Both the position numbers and the translations under genes were made by a program. 64,000 nucleotides of DNA, taken from positions 1 to 64,000 of the forward strand of contig CANQKI010000001.1 in NCBI GenBank assembly GCA_947624355.1, written 5' to 3'. This DNA is from an uncultured Clostridia bacterium (GTDB lineage Bacteria; Bacillota; Clostridia; Christensenellales; Aristaeellaceae). Below the pieces are notes generated by a model. It had not been told where the DNA came from. It saw only the letters and a program-made list of their open reading frames with translations, and made no database searches. Below are positions 45,107 through 55,748 of the stretch, in pieces; positions within the stretch are counted from its first letter, which is position 1, and each line of letters starts with the position of its first letter.

Positions 45107-47179
45107 ATGGGAAAAACATATGATGTATACAACCGCGAGCTGAGCCTGCTTCAATTCAACCGCAGAGTGCTGGAAGAGGCTTCCAATCCCGACAATCCGC
45201 TGCTGGAACGGGGCAAATTCCTTTCCATCTGTTCCTCCAACCTGGATGAATTCTTTATGGTACGGGTTGGCTCCCTGGTGCAAAGTCTGCTTGAAGGCAA
45301 AAATTCCAAGGATCCGGCGGGCATGACGGCCAGGCAGCAGTTGGAAAAAATCTATCCTGCCGTGCGTTCCCTGGTATCCCGGCAGTACGATCTGCTGCGT
45401 CATGAGTACCTGCCTGCGCTGGCCCAGGCGGGCATTCATCTGTTAGAGCCGCGGGCGCTGAACGGCGAGCAGAAAAAATGGCTTTCCAATTTCTTTAATG
45501 AACAGGTGCAGCCGCTGCTTACGCCGCGGGCTATCGATCACCGAAGTCCTTTCCCCTTGCTCGCGGCCAAATGCCTGCACCTGTCCCTTTTACTCCCGCC
45601 AGGCAACGGCCGTTCAGGCCCAACGCGCATGGCATTGATTCCGCTGCCCACTTCCCTGCCCCGGGTCACTATGCTGCCTATGGGTCAAGGCAAAGCACGG
45701 GGAATTTTGCTGGAGGACGTGGTGGCTCTCTTTGCGTCCCGTCTGTTCGGCGGCGTGAAGCCCCTTGCCATTCTTCCCTTCCGCATCACCCGCAACACCG
45801 ATTTTGTTTATAACGACAGCGACGCTGACGCACTGATTCTGGAAATGCGCAAGAACCTGAAAAAACGCAAGTGGGGGCAGGTGGTACGGCTGGAAGTTCC
45901 CATAGGAGCGGACGGCCGTCTGCTTGCCAGGCTGCGGCAATATCTGGATGTGTCGGCAGAAGCCGTTTTTTCTGTGCCTGGCCCATTGAACCTTGACTTT
46001 TTCATGAAGCAGCTTTCCTCTCTGCCCGGTTTTGACGAATTTCGTTTTGCTCCTTTCTCCCCCAGGCTGGACGAACGCTTCGGGGCGGAAGGATCGATTT
46101 TCAGCGCAATCCGCAGCGGTGATATTCTGCTCAATCATCCTTACGATTCCTTTGATCCCGTCGTGCGTTTCGTGTGCGAGGCGGCAGATGATCCGAATGT
46201 CATGGCCATTAAGCAGACGCTGTACCGCGTCAGTGGAAAAAGCCCTATTGTAGCCGCCCTTTCCCGGGCTGCCCAGCACGGCAAGCAGGTGACTGTGCTC
46301 ATTGAAGTCCGCGCCCGCTTCGACGAGGAAAACAACATCAACTGGTGCCTGGCGCTGGAAAAAGCGGGTTGTCACGTATTCTATGGAGTGGCAAAGCTGA
46401 AGACCCATTCCCAAATTACCCTGGTGGTGCGCAGGGAGCCCTCCGGTCTGCGCCGTTACGTCCACCTTGCCACCGGCAATTACAACGATGTTACGGCAAA
46501 GCTGTATACCGACATGGGGCTCTTTACCTGCGACGATGCCATCGGGCGGGATGCGGGCGCGTTCTTCAACATGGTCACGGGTTACGACGAAACCGCGCCG
46601 ATGGAAAAGCTTGTGGCCGCTCCGGCGCATCTTCGCAAAACCATCAAGTCTCTGATTAAACAGGAGACCAGAATTGCCGAAGAGGGCCGCCCAGCCCGGA
46701 TTATCGCAAAAATGAACTCCCTGGTGGACCCCAAAATTATCCAACAGCTTTACAGGGCTGCGGACGCGGGCGTGGAAATCGATCTAATTGTACGCGGTAT
46801 CTGCTGCCTGAAAACCGGCGGGCGGGATAACCTGCGGGTTCGTTCCATCGTGGGGCGCTTCCTGGAGCATACCCGCGCTTTTGTATTTGGCAACGATGGA
46901 GAGGCAAAAGTTTTCCTTTCCTCGGCCGACTGGATGCCCCGCAATCTGGATAAGCGCGTGGAATTGATGTTCCCCGTGGAAAAAAGCGAGCTTAAGGATC
47001 GTGTCATCGCATCACTGCTGGACGAATTAAAGGACAACCGCAAGGCCTGGGAAATGAAAAAGAGCGGAAAGTATCGCCGGGTCGCCCGGGAAATTCCTGC
47101 TCTGAACAGCCAGGAGGCGCGAATCCAGCGGCCTGCTGAGCTTATTCGCGTGGAGGGTGAGAATGGACTTTTCACATAA
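45107..47179 (+). CDS. ppk: Polyphosphate kinase 1
   Basis: 690 residues. Makes polyphosphate from ATP through a phosphohistidine. Phospholipase D-like halves carry the two histidines: LKTHSQITLVVRRE and LEHTRAFVFG; also YVHLATGNYND and SSADWMPRNLDKRVELMFPV. N-terminal NRELSLLQFNRRVLEEA and SSNLDEFFMVRV are typical. ATG 45107 is about eight bases after GAAGGTGG; a GTG three codons earlier lies in the Shine-Dalgarno. Confidence 0.97.
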   Translation: MGKTYDVYNRELSLLQFNRRVLEEASNPDNPLLERGKFLSICSSNLDEFFMVRVGSLVQSLLEGKNSKDPAGMTARQQLEKIYPAVRSLVSRQYDLLRHEYLPALAQAGIHLLEPRALNGEQKKWLSNFFNEQVQPLLTPRAIDHRSPFPLLAAKCLHLSLLLPPGNGRSGPTRMALIPLPTSLPRVTMLPMGQGKARGILLEDVVALFASRLFGGVKPLAILPFRITRNTDFVYNDSDADALILEMRKNLKKRKWGQVVRLEVPIGADGRLLARLRQYLDVSAEAVFSVPGPLNLDFFMKQLSSLPGFDEFRFAPFSPRLDERFGAEGSIFSAIRSGDILLNHPYDSFDPVVRFVCEAADDPNVMAIKQTLYRVSGKSPIVAALSRAAQHGKQVTVLIEVRARFDEENNINWCLALEKAGCHVFYGVAKLKTHSQITLVVRREPSGLRRYVHLATGNYNDVTAKLYTDMGLFTCDDAIGRDAGAFFNMVTGYDETAPMEKLVAAPAHLRKTIKSLIKQETRIAEEGRPARIIAKMNSLVDPKIIQQLYRAADAGVEIDLIVRGICCLKTGGRDNLRVRSIVGRFLEHTRAFVFGNDGEAKVFLSSADWMPRNLDKRVELMFPVEKSELKDRVIASLLDELKDNRKAWEMKKSGKYRRVAREIPALNSQEARIQRPAELIRVEGENGLFT

Positions 47180-48389
47180 TAACGATGCCCCGACACGAAA
47201 GGACATCCGATGCTTTGATTGGGTGCCGTTTCTTTTGATCGGGCTCATGGCAGCCTTGTGGACCGTGCTGCATTTTTTGACCGGCGCCGATCTTTTCGGT
47301 CCGACCGCCTATCCCACCTATACGCTTCAGGCGATGGCATGGCGCAGCGGAATGCTGCACCTGGATCATGATTATCCATGGCTGGAGCTTGCAGTTTTCG
47401 CGGGAGAATATTATGTTTCCTTTCCCCCGCTACCGTCCGTGGTTCTGCTGCCGCTCACATTCATTTTCGGTTTTGATACGCCGGATAATCTGTTGATCAA
47501 ACTTTACGCAGCCGGCGCATGCCTGATTCTGTATTTTGCCCTCAAGCGCCGGGAATACGGCAGTGCTTCGTCGGCCGCGCTTGCCTTTCTGATTGTGTTC
47601 GCTTCTTCCCTTCTGCCTGTCACCATGGATGGCGCTGTCTGGTATCACGCCCAGACGCTGGCCTTTCTTCTCGTTACCGCTGCCATTGCCTGCGTCCTTT
47701 CGGACCGCGTCACCCCTGGCTTGTTTTTCTATGCGCTGTCGGTAGGCTGCCGCCCGTTCGACGCCCTGTACGCACTGCCTCTGTTTTTCGTATATTGCTG
47801 CAATCAACGACGCAGCAGCATTCCATATAAGCAGATCATACGAAATCTTTTGCCCGGCGTTGGCCTTGGGCTCCTGGTAGCGTGTGCGCTTGGCGCTTAT
47901 AACTTTATCCGTTTCGGTAATCCTTTTGAGTTCGGCCATAACTATCTGCCTGAATTTTCCACGCAGGGGGGCGTGCAGTTTTCCCTTTCCCATTTGCCCG
48001 ATAACATCAAAACCTTCCTGTTTGGCCTGCCCCTTGAATCTGGCGCTGACGGCGTTCGTTTTGCAAGGTTTGGCTATTCCCTGCTGATTGCCTGCCCCAT
48101 TATTACGTTGACGCTGATTCGCGGCGTATGGGATTTAATTCAAAAAAGAATGACTCCCGAAAAGGCCGTTACGCTGTTCACCATGATCCTCCTGCTCTTT
48201 TTGCTGCTCCTGCACAGAACATTCGGCGGTTTTCAGCTGGGCGCACGCTATGCGGCGGACGCTATTCCCTGCTGTGCCCTGTATATGCTGCTGGATCAGC
48301 CTGGCAAACGGTGGACAGTTTTTCAAATCACCGTGCTCGTCTTCAGCCTCCTGTTTACCTGCTGGGGCTTTTGCCAGGTTCATCTGTGA
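47163..48389 (+). CDS. Multi-pass membrane protein resembling GT-C glycosyltransferases
   Basis: 408 residues with about ten hydrophobic helices. The loop AGEYYVSFPPLPSVVLLPL after helix 1 and the late FGGFQLGARYAADAIP are patterns seen in dolichyl-phosphate-mannose-type (PMT/ArnT-like) GT-C membrane enzymes. A lipid-linked sugar would be its donor, if so. ATG 47163 follows GGAGGGTGAG and lies inside the end of ppk (17-base overlap), so it is translationally coupled to it. The exact family assignment is tentative. Confidence 0.6.
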   Translation: MDFSHNNDAPTRKDIRCFDWVPFLLIGLMAALWTVLHFLTGADLFGPTAYPTYTLQAMAWRSGMLHLDHDYPWLELAVFAGEYYVSFPPLPSVVLLPLTFIFGFDTPDNLLIKLYAAGACLILYFALKRREYGSASSAALAFLIVFASSLLPVTMDGAVWYHAQTLAFLLVTAAIACVLSDRVTPGLFFYALSVGCRPFDALYALPLFFVYCCNQRRSSIPYKQIIRNLLPGVGLGLLVACALGAYNFIRFGNPFEFGHNYLPEFSTQGGVQFSLSHLPDNIKTFLFGLPLESGADGVRFARFGYSLLIACPIITLTLIRGVWDLIQKRMTPEKAVTLFTMILLLFLLLLHRTFGGFQLGARYAADAIPCCALYMLLDQPGKRWTVFQITVLVFSLLFTCWGFCQVHL

Positions 48390-48416
48390 TTTCTAGGCAA
48401 AGGAGTTTCTGTTTTC

Positions 48417-49646
48417 ATGAAGCTTTCAGTCCGCTCAACTAAAGCCGCCTGCTATGTCGGTTACATCACGCAGGCTATCCTCAACAATCTGTCGCCGCTG
48501 CTTTTTCTGACTTTTCAGCGGGAATTTTCCGTATCGCTTTCACAGATCAGCTTGATTATCACGCTGAACTTTTTCATCCAGATGACAGTTGATCTTCTTT
48601 CTGCCAGATTCGTAGATAAGCTGGGGTATCGCCCCTGTGTCATCGCCGCCCATACTTTAAGTGTAGCGGGGCTTTGGTGCCTCTCTCTGCTTCCGGGACC
48701 TGTTTCCCCCTACTTTGCGCTGCTGCTCGCCACGGCCCTGTGCGCAATCGGCGGCGGGCTGCTGGAAGTGCTGGTAAGCCCGATCATTGAAGCGCTTCCG
48801 GTGGAGCGGAAGGAAAGCGAAATGAGCCTGCTTCATTCCTTTTACTGCTGGGGCCAGGTAAGCGTTGTGCTGTTGTCCACGGGATACTTTCTTCTGTTCG
48901 GCACGGTAAACTGGCGGATTCTGCCCCTGATATGGGCCCTGATTCCATTGGCAAACGCGTTTCTTTTTGCCCGTGTACCCCTTTGGAAACTGACGGTGGA
49001 AGGCGAAGGAATGCGGATTTTTCAGTTATGCCGCCTGCCGGTTTTCTGGCTGATGATGCTGATGATGCTCTGCGCCGGCGCATGTGAAATGGCTATGAGC
49101 CAATGGGCGTCGCTCTTTGCGGAAATGGGCCTTCAGGTATCCAAGACCGCGGGCGACCTTCTCGGCCCCTGCGCCTTTGCGGCACTGATGGGATTAGCCC
49201 GACTGCTGTTTGGCCGTGCAAAGAAAATCCGAACGGAAACTGCCCTCATGGGCAGCGGGCTGTTGTGCATATGCTGTTATCTGGTTACGGTGCTGTCTCC
49301 CTGGCCGCTGCTGTCACTTCTTGGATGCGCTGTGTGCGGTTTCTCTGTTGGCATCATGTGGCCCGGAACTTTTTCCGTTGCCGCTGCAAGTATTCCAAAA
49401 GGCGGCACAGCGCTTTTTGCCTTACTGGCTCTCGCAGGTGATATCGGCTGCTGCAGCGGGCCTACCGTAGTAGGGTTGATTAGCGACAGTGTTATCGCCA
49501 AAGGCTCTTCTTTTCTGAATACCTTGCTGCCGGAAACTACTTTGTCCCTTGCAGCGCTTAAATCGGGCTTTCTGTTGGCGCTTATATTTCCTGTTTTGCT
49601 GTGCGGCGGCATCCTTCTGCTGCAAAAGAGAAAGAATAGGTTATAA
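48417..49646 (+). CDS. MFS transporter
   Basis: 409 residues, twelve helices. Major facilitator: motif A-like SARFVDKLGYRPCV after helix 2, a long central loop around EALPVERKESEMS, and GGTALFALLALAGDIGCCSGP in helix 10-11. Resembles the FucP/sugar-type branch, substrate unknown. AAAGGAG lies about ten bases before ATG 48417. Last gene of the ppk group. Confidence 0.85.
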   Translation: MKLSVRSTKAACYVGYITQAILNNLSPLLFLTFQREFSVSLSQISLIITLNFFIQMTVDLLSARFVDKLGYRPCVIAAHTLSVAGLWCLSLLPGPVSPYFALLLATALCAIGGGLLEVLVSPIIEALPVERKESEMSLLHSFYCWGQVSVVLLSTGYFLLFGTVNWRILPLIWALIPLANAFLFARVPLWKLTVEGEGMRIFQLCRLPVFWLMMLMMLCAGACEMAMSQWASLFAEMGLQVSKTAGDLLGPCAFAALMGLARLLFGRAKKIRTETALMGSGLLCICCYLVTVLSPWPLLSLLGCAVCGFSVGIMWPGTFSVAAASIPKGGTALFALLALAGDIGCCSGPTVVGLISDSVIAKGSSFLNTLLPETTLSLAALKSGFLLALIFPVLLCGGILLLQKRKNRL

Positions 49647-49676
49647 CTGCTCACACTTTTCTATCCAATTTGCATA

Positions 49677-49713
49677 TCCGGAAACCAAAAAATTTCGAAA
49701 AATTCTTTCCGGA
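49677..49713. repeat. Inverted repeat upstream of the GntR promoter
   Basis: TCCGGAAA (49677-49684) and TTTCCGGA (49706-49713) flank an AT-rich, nearly palindromic core (AAATTTCGAAAAATT). It ends two bases before the -35. Could be an operator for the downstream GntR protein or a hairpin for the upstream transcript. Confidence 0.45.
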
Positions 49714-49715
49714 AC

Positions 49716-49743
49716 TTGACACATTCCTTCATTTGATTATATT
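49716..49743 (+). promoter_or_regulatory. Promoter of the GntR-pepF unit
   Basis: Consensus TTGACA (49716-49721); -10 TATATT (49738-49743, spacer 16) or TATTAT (49740-49745, spacer 18). Confidence 0.75.
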
Positions 49744-49803
49744 ATTATTATGTATATCCTGTATAAGGACGTATCGCCACGACGTACTGAAAGGGGATTC
49801 CCA

Positions 49804-50481
49804 ATGAGCAATGAAGCATTTCCCATCGGAAATGAAAACCGGCCCATCCGCGATATTGCCTATGAGCAATTGAAGCACGCCATTATTACCGGTCAGATTC
49901 CCGCCGGTTCCCGCATTGTGGAAACCGCCTATGCAGACAAACTGCATATCAGCCGCACGCCCCTCCGGGAAGCCTTGCGCAAACTGGAAAAGGACGGCCT
50001 GGTAGAATACGTTTTGCACCGCGGTGTGGTCGTGCGAGCTTTCACGATTGAGGATATTGATGAAATTTTCACCATCCGCAACGCAATGATGATGCTGCTT
50101 CTTCCCTCCATTGTAGAAAACGTAACAGAAGAATCCCTGAATCGCCTGCAGGATATCCTCAAGGAAATGGATATTGCTCAGGAACAGGCAGACGCAGAAA
50201 AACTGGCCATCCTCAACCGTGCGTTTCACGGAACCATCGAGCACCTCTCCCCCAAGCTGCGCATTTTGCGGGTGATTGACAGCCAGGAGGAATATGTAAA
50301 CCGTTTTTCTGCCCTGACAATTGCCAGCATTGTCCGCCGTTCCACTGCCCATCAGGAACATCATAAGATGGTAGAATTGCTGGAAAAGCACGACCTGGAA
50401 GGGCTGAAAAAGCTGATGGAACACCACCTGGACGAAAGCAAGCAGACCTGCCTGCAGGCTGTGCAGCATAAACGGGGATAA
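49804..50481 (+). CDS. GntR family transcriptional regulator (FadR/FCD type)
   Basis: 225 residues. N-terminal winged helix (about 15-80: LKHAIITGQIPAGSRIVE, SRTPLREALRKLEKDGLVE) and an all-helical FCD effector domain (about 90-220) with the metal-site histidines in FHGTIEHLS and EHHKMVELL. Ligand unknown, typically a carboxylic acid. ATG 49804 after AAAGGGGA. It precedes pepF by 35 bases, so it probably regulates its own operon. Confidence 0.92.
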   Translation: MSNEAFPIGNENRPIRDIAYEQLKHAIITGQIPAGSRIVETAYADKLHISRTPLREALRKLEKDGLVEYVLHRGVVVRAFTIEDIDEIFTIRNAMMMLLLPSIVENVTEESLNRLQDILKEMDIAQEQADAEKLAILNRAFHGTIEHLSPKLRILRVIDSQEEYVNRFSALTIASIVRRSTAHQEHHKMVELLEKHDLEGLKKLMEHHLDESKQTCLQAVQHKRG

Positions 50482-50516
50482 CTGCAAATTAAAACAAATA
50501 AAAGGAGGAACAAATC

Positions 50517-52292
50517 ATGTGTAAAGATTGGACCTGGGATTTATCCGTACTCTATCGGGGGTTTGACGATCCGCAAATCGAAAAAGACTTTGCCGCGTTG
50601 CAAAACCTGGTGGCCGATGCAAAGACACAGCTGAACGCCGGTAAAGACGCCCTCGAAACGCTGGAAGCGGTAACAGATGCGTTTGAAAATATCAGGAAGC
50701 TGAGCAGCGCGCTGGGGTCGTTTGCCAGCCTGACTTTGGCTGCAGACGCTTCCAATGAAGCCGCCCAGCAACTGATGGACAGGCTGATGAATTTTTCTGT
50801 GCAGTCTTCCGTTTTGTATGCTGCACTTTCGCGCTATATCGGTGAACTGCCTGACCTGGATTCCCTCATCGAAAAAAGCGAAAAATTGAAGAAAATCGCT
50901 TTTTATCTGCGCCGGAAAAAAGCGGATGCTGCTCACGAGATGGCTCCGGAAATCGAAGAATGGATGATGCGGATGTCTCTTTCCGGCGGCGAAGCGTTCG
51001 CCAATCTCCGGGACAAGCTGGATGCCACATTGACTGTGGACTACCGTGGCACTCAGATTCCCCTGGCGGCCGCCCGGGCAAAAGCCTATGATCCCGATCC
51101 TCAGGTGCGGAAAGACGCATACGAAGCGGAACTTGCTTCGTATGCCAAAATCGAAATTCCTATGGCCGCCTGCCTGAACGGCATCAAGGGTGAATCGCTC
51201 ACCCTGATCGAGGCTGAACATTTTGACTCCATTTTGGATCAATCCCTTTTCAATTCCAATATGGACAGGGCAACCCTGGACGCCATGTGGACGGCAATCC
51301 GGGAGGCTCTTCCGGAATTCCGCAAGTATCTGCGCAAGAAGGGTGAAATCCTGGGGCACAAAAACGGGCTGCCGTTCTATGACCTTTTCGCGCCCATTGC
51401 TGCGCCCGGTTATGTGCCGCCCTCTTTCACCATTGAGGAAGCACGTCAAAAGCTGATTGCTGAAATGAGCAAATTTACCCCTGATATGGGCAAATTTATC
51501 GATCACGCTTTTGAAGACCGTTGGATCGACGTATTCCCCCGGGAAGGCAAGGGAGGCGGCGCATTTTGCGCTGAGCTTCACGCCCTGGATCAAAGCAGGG
51601 TGCTCACCAATTTCGCAGGGTCTTTCTCCGATGTCAGCACCCTGGCCCACGAGCTCGGCCATGCCTGGCATAACCGCTGCATGGCCGGGCTGCCCGCCTG
51701 CATGACGAACGCGCCCATGCCCCTGGCCGAAACCGCCTCTATTTTCAATGAAACCCTGCTTGCCAACGCTGCCATGAGCGCCGCCGATAAAAAGGAACGC
51801 CTTACCCTGCTGGAAGGCAACCTGATGGAAACCACTCAGACCATTGTGGATATTTACAGCCGTTTCCTCTTTGAATCCTGGGTGATCGAAACCCGCAAGG
51901 ATCACACCCTGTCTGTAGCCGAACTCAAGGAATTAATGCTGAAAGCCCAGGAAGAAAGCTACGGCAACGGGCTTGATCCCGATATCCGTCATCCCTACAT
52001 GTGGGCCTGCAAGAGTCATTATTACAGTGTAGGCTTCGCTTTCTACAACTTCCCCTATGCCTTCGGCCAGCTTTTCGGTGTAGGCGTATATGCCCAGTAC
52101 AAAGCGCAAGGCGCTTCTTTCGTGCCCAAATACAATCAGCTGCTCCGCTCCTGCGGCTCGGGCATGGTAGCCGATGTGGCCGCCAGCGTGGGCATTGATG
52201 TAAGAAGCGTGGATTTCTGGCGTTCTTCGCTGGATGTATACAAAAAGCAGATTGAAGAATTCATTGCGCTGGCTGATGAACTGATGGCCTGA
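50517..52292 (+). CDS. pepF: Oligoendopeptidase F, M3 family
   Basis: 591 residues. Cytosolic zinc metallopeptidase cutting oligopeptides of about 7-17 residues. Active site LAHELGHAWH (H378, E379, H382), the third zinc ligand Glu in LAETASIFNETLL, and late GHxxY-type signature SHYYSVGFAFYNFPYAFG. Belongs to the PepF/clade-3 branch. Fits with the oppABCDF importer elsewhere in the window. GGAGG seven bases before ATG 50517. Confidence 0.96.
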   Translation: MCKDWTWDLSVLYRGFDDPQIEKDFAALQNLVADAKTQLNAGKDALETLEAVTDAFENIRKLSSALGSFASLTLAADASNEAAQQLMDRLMNFSVQSSVLYAALSRYIGELPDLDSLIEKSEKLKKIAFYLRRKKADAAHEMAPEIEEWMMRMSLSGGEAFANLRDKLDATLTVDYRGTQIPLAAARAKAYDPDPQVRKDAYEAELASYAKIEIPMAACLNGIKGESLTLIEAEHFDSILDQSLFNSNMDRATLDAMWTAIREALPEFRKYLRKKGEILGHKNGLPFYDLFAPIAAPGYVPPSFTIEEARQKLIAEMSKFTPDMGKFIDHAFEDRWIDVFPREGKGGGAFCAELHALDQSRVLTNFAGSFSDVSTLAHELGHAWHNRCMAGLPACMTNAPMPLAETASIFNETLLANAAMSAADKKERLTLLEGNLMETTQTIVDIYSRFLFESWVIETRKDHTLSVAELKELMLKAQEESYGNGLDPDIRHPYMWACKSHYYSVGFAFYNFPYAFGQLFGVGVYAQYKAQGASFVPKYNQLLRSCGSGMVADVAASVGIDVRSVDFWRSSLDVYKKQIEEFIALADELMA

Positions 52293-52308
52293 AAAGGAGA
52301 TTTTATTC

Positions 52309-52800
52309 ATGCAATCGCTGAATATGCAGATCCTGGAAATCCTGAACGAAGACTGCCGCACACCCCTGGAACGGATCGCCGTCATGACCGGCGCAACCCT
52401 TACGGACGTCGCTCAGGCAATCGACGATATGGAAAAGCAGCACGTTATCCTGCACTATGCTCCGGTCATTAACTGGGATAAGACCGACCGGGAGCGGGTG
52501 GAAGCCATGATCGAGGTCAAGGTGACGCCCCAGCGGGATATGGGCTTTGACGCGCTGGCCGGGCGGATTTACCGTTTTGACGAGGTAAAAAGCGTATATC
52601 TCATGAGCGGCAGTTATGATTTACTGGTTCTGGTGGAGGCAAGAACGCTGAAGGAACTGGCCTTGTTTGTCAGCGAGAAGCTGAGTCCCCTGGAAAACGT
52701 CACCGGAACAGCCACCAGCTTTGTCCTCAAGCGGTATAAGCAGGACGGCATCATTTTCGTGGGCGAGACCACCGATAAACGGTTGGCGGTGTCGCCATGA
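52309..52800 (+). CDS. Lrp/AsnC family regulator
   Basis: 163 residues. N-terminal helix-turn-helix (about 5-55, LEILNEDCRTPLERIAVMTG) and C-terminal RAM/ligand domain (KSVYLMSGSYDLLVLVEA). Pairs with an aminotransferase through an ATGA overlap, an arrangement common in Clostridia where such regulators sense amino acids. Confidence 0.92.
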   Translation: MQSLNMQILEILNEDCRTPLERIAVMTGATLTDVAQAIDDMEKQHVILHYAPVINWDKTDRERVEAMIEVKVTPQRDMGFDALAGRIYRFDEVKSVYLMSGSYDLLVLVEARTLKELALFVSEKLSPLENVTGTATSFVLKRYKQDGIIFVGETTDKRLAVSP

Positions 52801-53972
52801 TGAGCAGTTTCATATCACCACGGGTAGCGCAAGTGCCGCCTTCAGGCATCCGAAGATTTTTCGATATCGCCGGCACCATGAAGGACGCCATTTCCCTTGG
52901 GGTAGGCGAACCGGATTTTATAACACCCTACCATATCCGCAATGCCGCCATTGACAGCCTTCTGGACGGTGAAACCCAGTATACGCCCAATCGCGGGCTT
53001 CTCGCTCTGCGTCAGGAAATCGCCCGCTATCTGGAAGGGAATTTTGGGGTATCCTATGATCCGGAACAGGAAATCCTGGTGACGGTCGGCGCCAGCGAGG
53101 CCATTGACCTGGCGCTGCGCGTATGCACCCGTCCCGACGACGAAGTCATTCTGCCCGATCCCGGCTATGTGAGTTATGCGCCCTGTGTCACTTTCGCAGG
53201 CGGTGTTCCCGTACCCGTTCCTACCCTTGCAAAAGACGACTTCCGCATGACAGCTGAGAGCATTGAAGCTGCGGTCACAGCGAAAACCCGTGCCTTGATT
53301 CTGCCCTACCCCAACAATCCAACCGGGGCGGTCATGACTATGGACGAGCTGCTCAAAATCGCCCAGGTCGCGGAAAAGCACGATTTATTGGTTATCAGCG
53401 ATGAAATTTATATGGAGCTCACCTATTCGGACGGTGAGAAAATCTGCTTTGCATCTCTGCCCGGCATGAAAGAAAGAACCGTTACTATCAACGGTTTTTC
53501 AAAGGCATTTGCCATGACGGGCTGGCGGCTGGGGTATGCCTGCGGCCCCAGGGATTTTCTGTATGAAATGAATAAAATTCATCAATACGCTATTATGTGC
53601 GCCTCCCGTCAGGCCCAGGTGGGGGCTCTGCAGGCGCTTCGGCGTGGCCGTGAAAACGGATACGAGGATGTGGCTGCCATGCGGCAAAGCTATGACCGCC
53701 GCCGCCGCGTGATGCTGGATGCATTTCAAAAAATGGGGCTTCCGTGCTTTGAGCCCAAGGGGGCATTCTACTGCTTCCCGTCCATTGAAAAAACCGGTCT
53801 TACAAGCGAAGAATTCTGCACAAGGCTGCTTCGGGAAAAAAAGGTGGTCTGTGTCCCGGGAGATGCGTTCGGCAAAAGCGGCGAAGGGCATATCCGCTGC
53901 TGCTACGCTACTGATCTCAATCGGATGCTGGAAGCCTTTGAACGGATGGATGCTTTCATCCATTCCCTTTGA
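52797..53972 (+). CDS. Class I/II pyridoxal-phosphate aminotransferase
   Basis: 391 residues. Aspartate-aminotransferase superfamily: SLGVGEPDFITP, YTPNRGLLALRQEIA, PNNPTGAVM, catalytic lysine K236 in NGFSKAFAMTGWRLGY, and the C-terminal substrate Arg in GHIRCCYA. Could be aspartate, alanine or aromatic type; the regulator partner does not settle this. Starts at ATG 52797, overlapping the Lrp stop. Confidence 0.94.
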   Translation: MMSSFISPRVAQVPPSGIRRFFDIAGTMKDAISLGVGEPDFITPYHIRNAAIDSLLDGETQYTPNRGLLALRQEIARYLEGNFGVSYDPEQEILVTVGASEAIDLALRVCTRPDDEVILPDPGYVSYAPCVTFAGGVPVPVPTLAKDDFRMTAESIEAAVTAKTRALILPYPNNPTGAVMTMDELLKIAQVAEKHDLLVISDEIYMELTYSDGEKICFASLPGMKERTVTINGFSKAFAMTGWRLGYACGPRDFLYEMNKIHQYAIMCASRQAQVGALQALRRGRENGYEDVAAMRQSYDRRRRVMLDAFQKMGLPCFEPKGAFYCFPSIEKTGLTSEEFCTRLLREKKVVCVPGDAFGKSGEGHIRCCYATDLNRMLEAFERMDAFIHSL

Positions 53973-53995
53973 CCGAAATGAAAAAGGAGGAAACC

Positions 53996-55718
<1,723 letters not shown>

Positions 55719-55748
55719 GAATTCACTGTACAAAGGACGGAAACTGCA

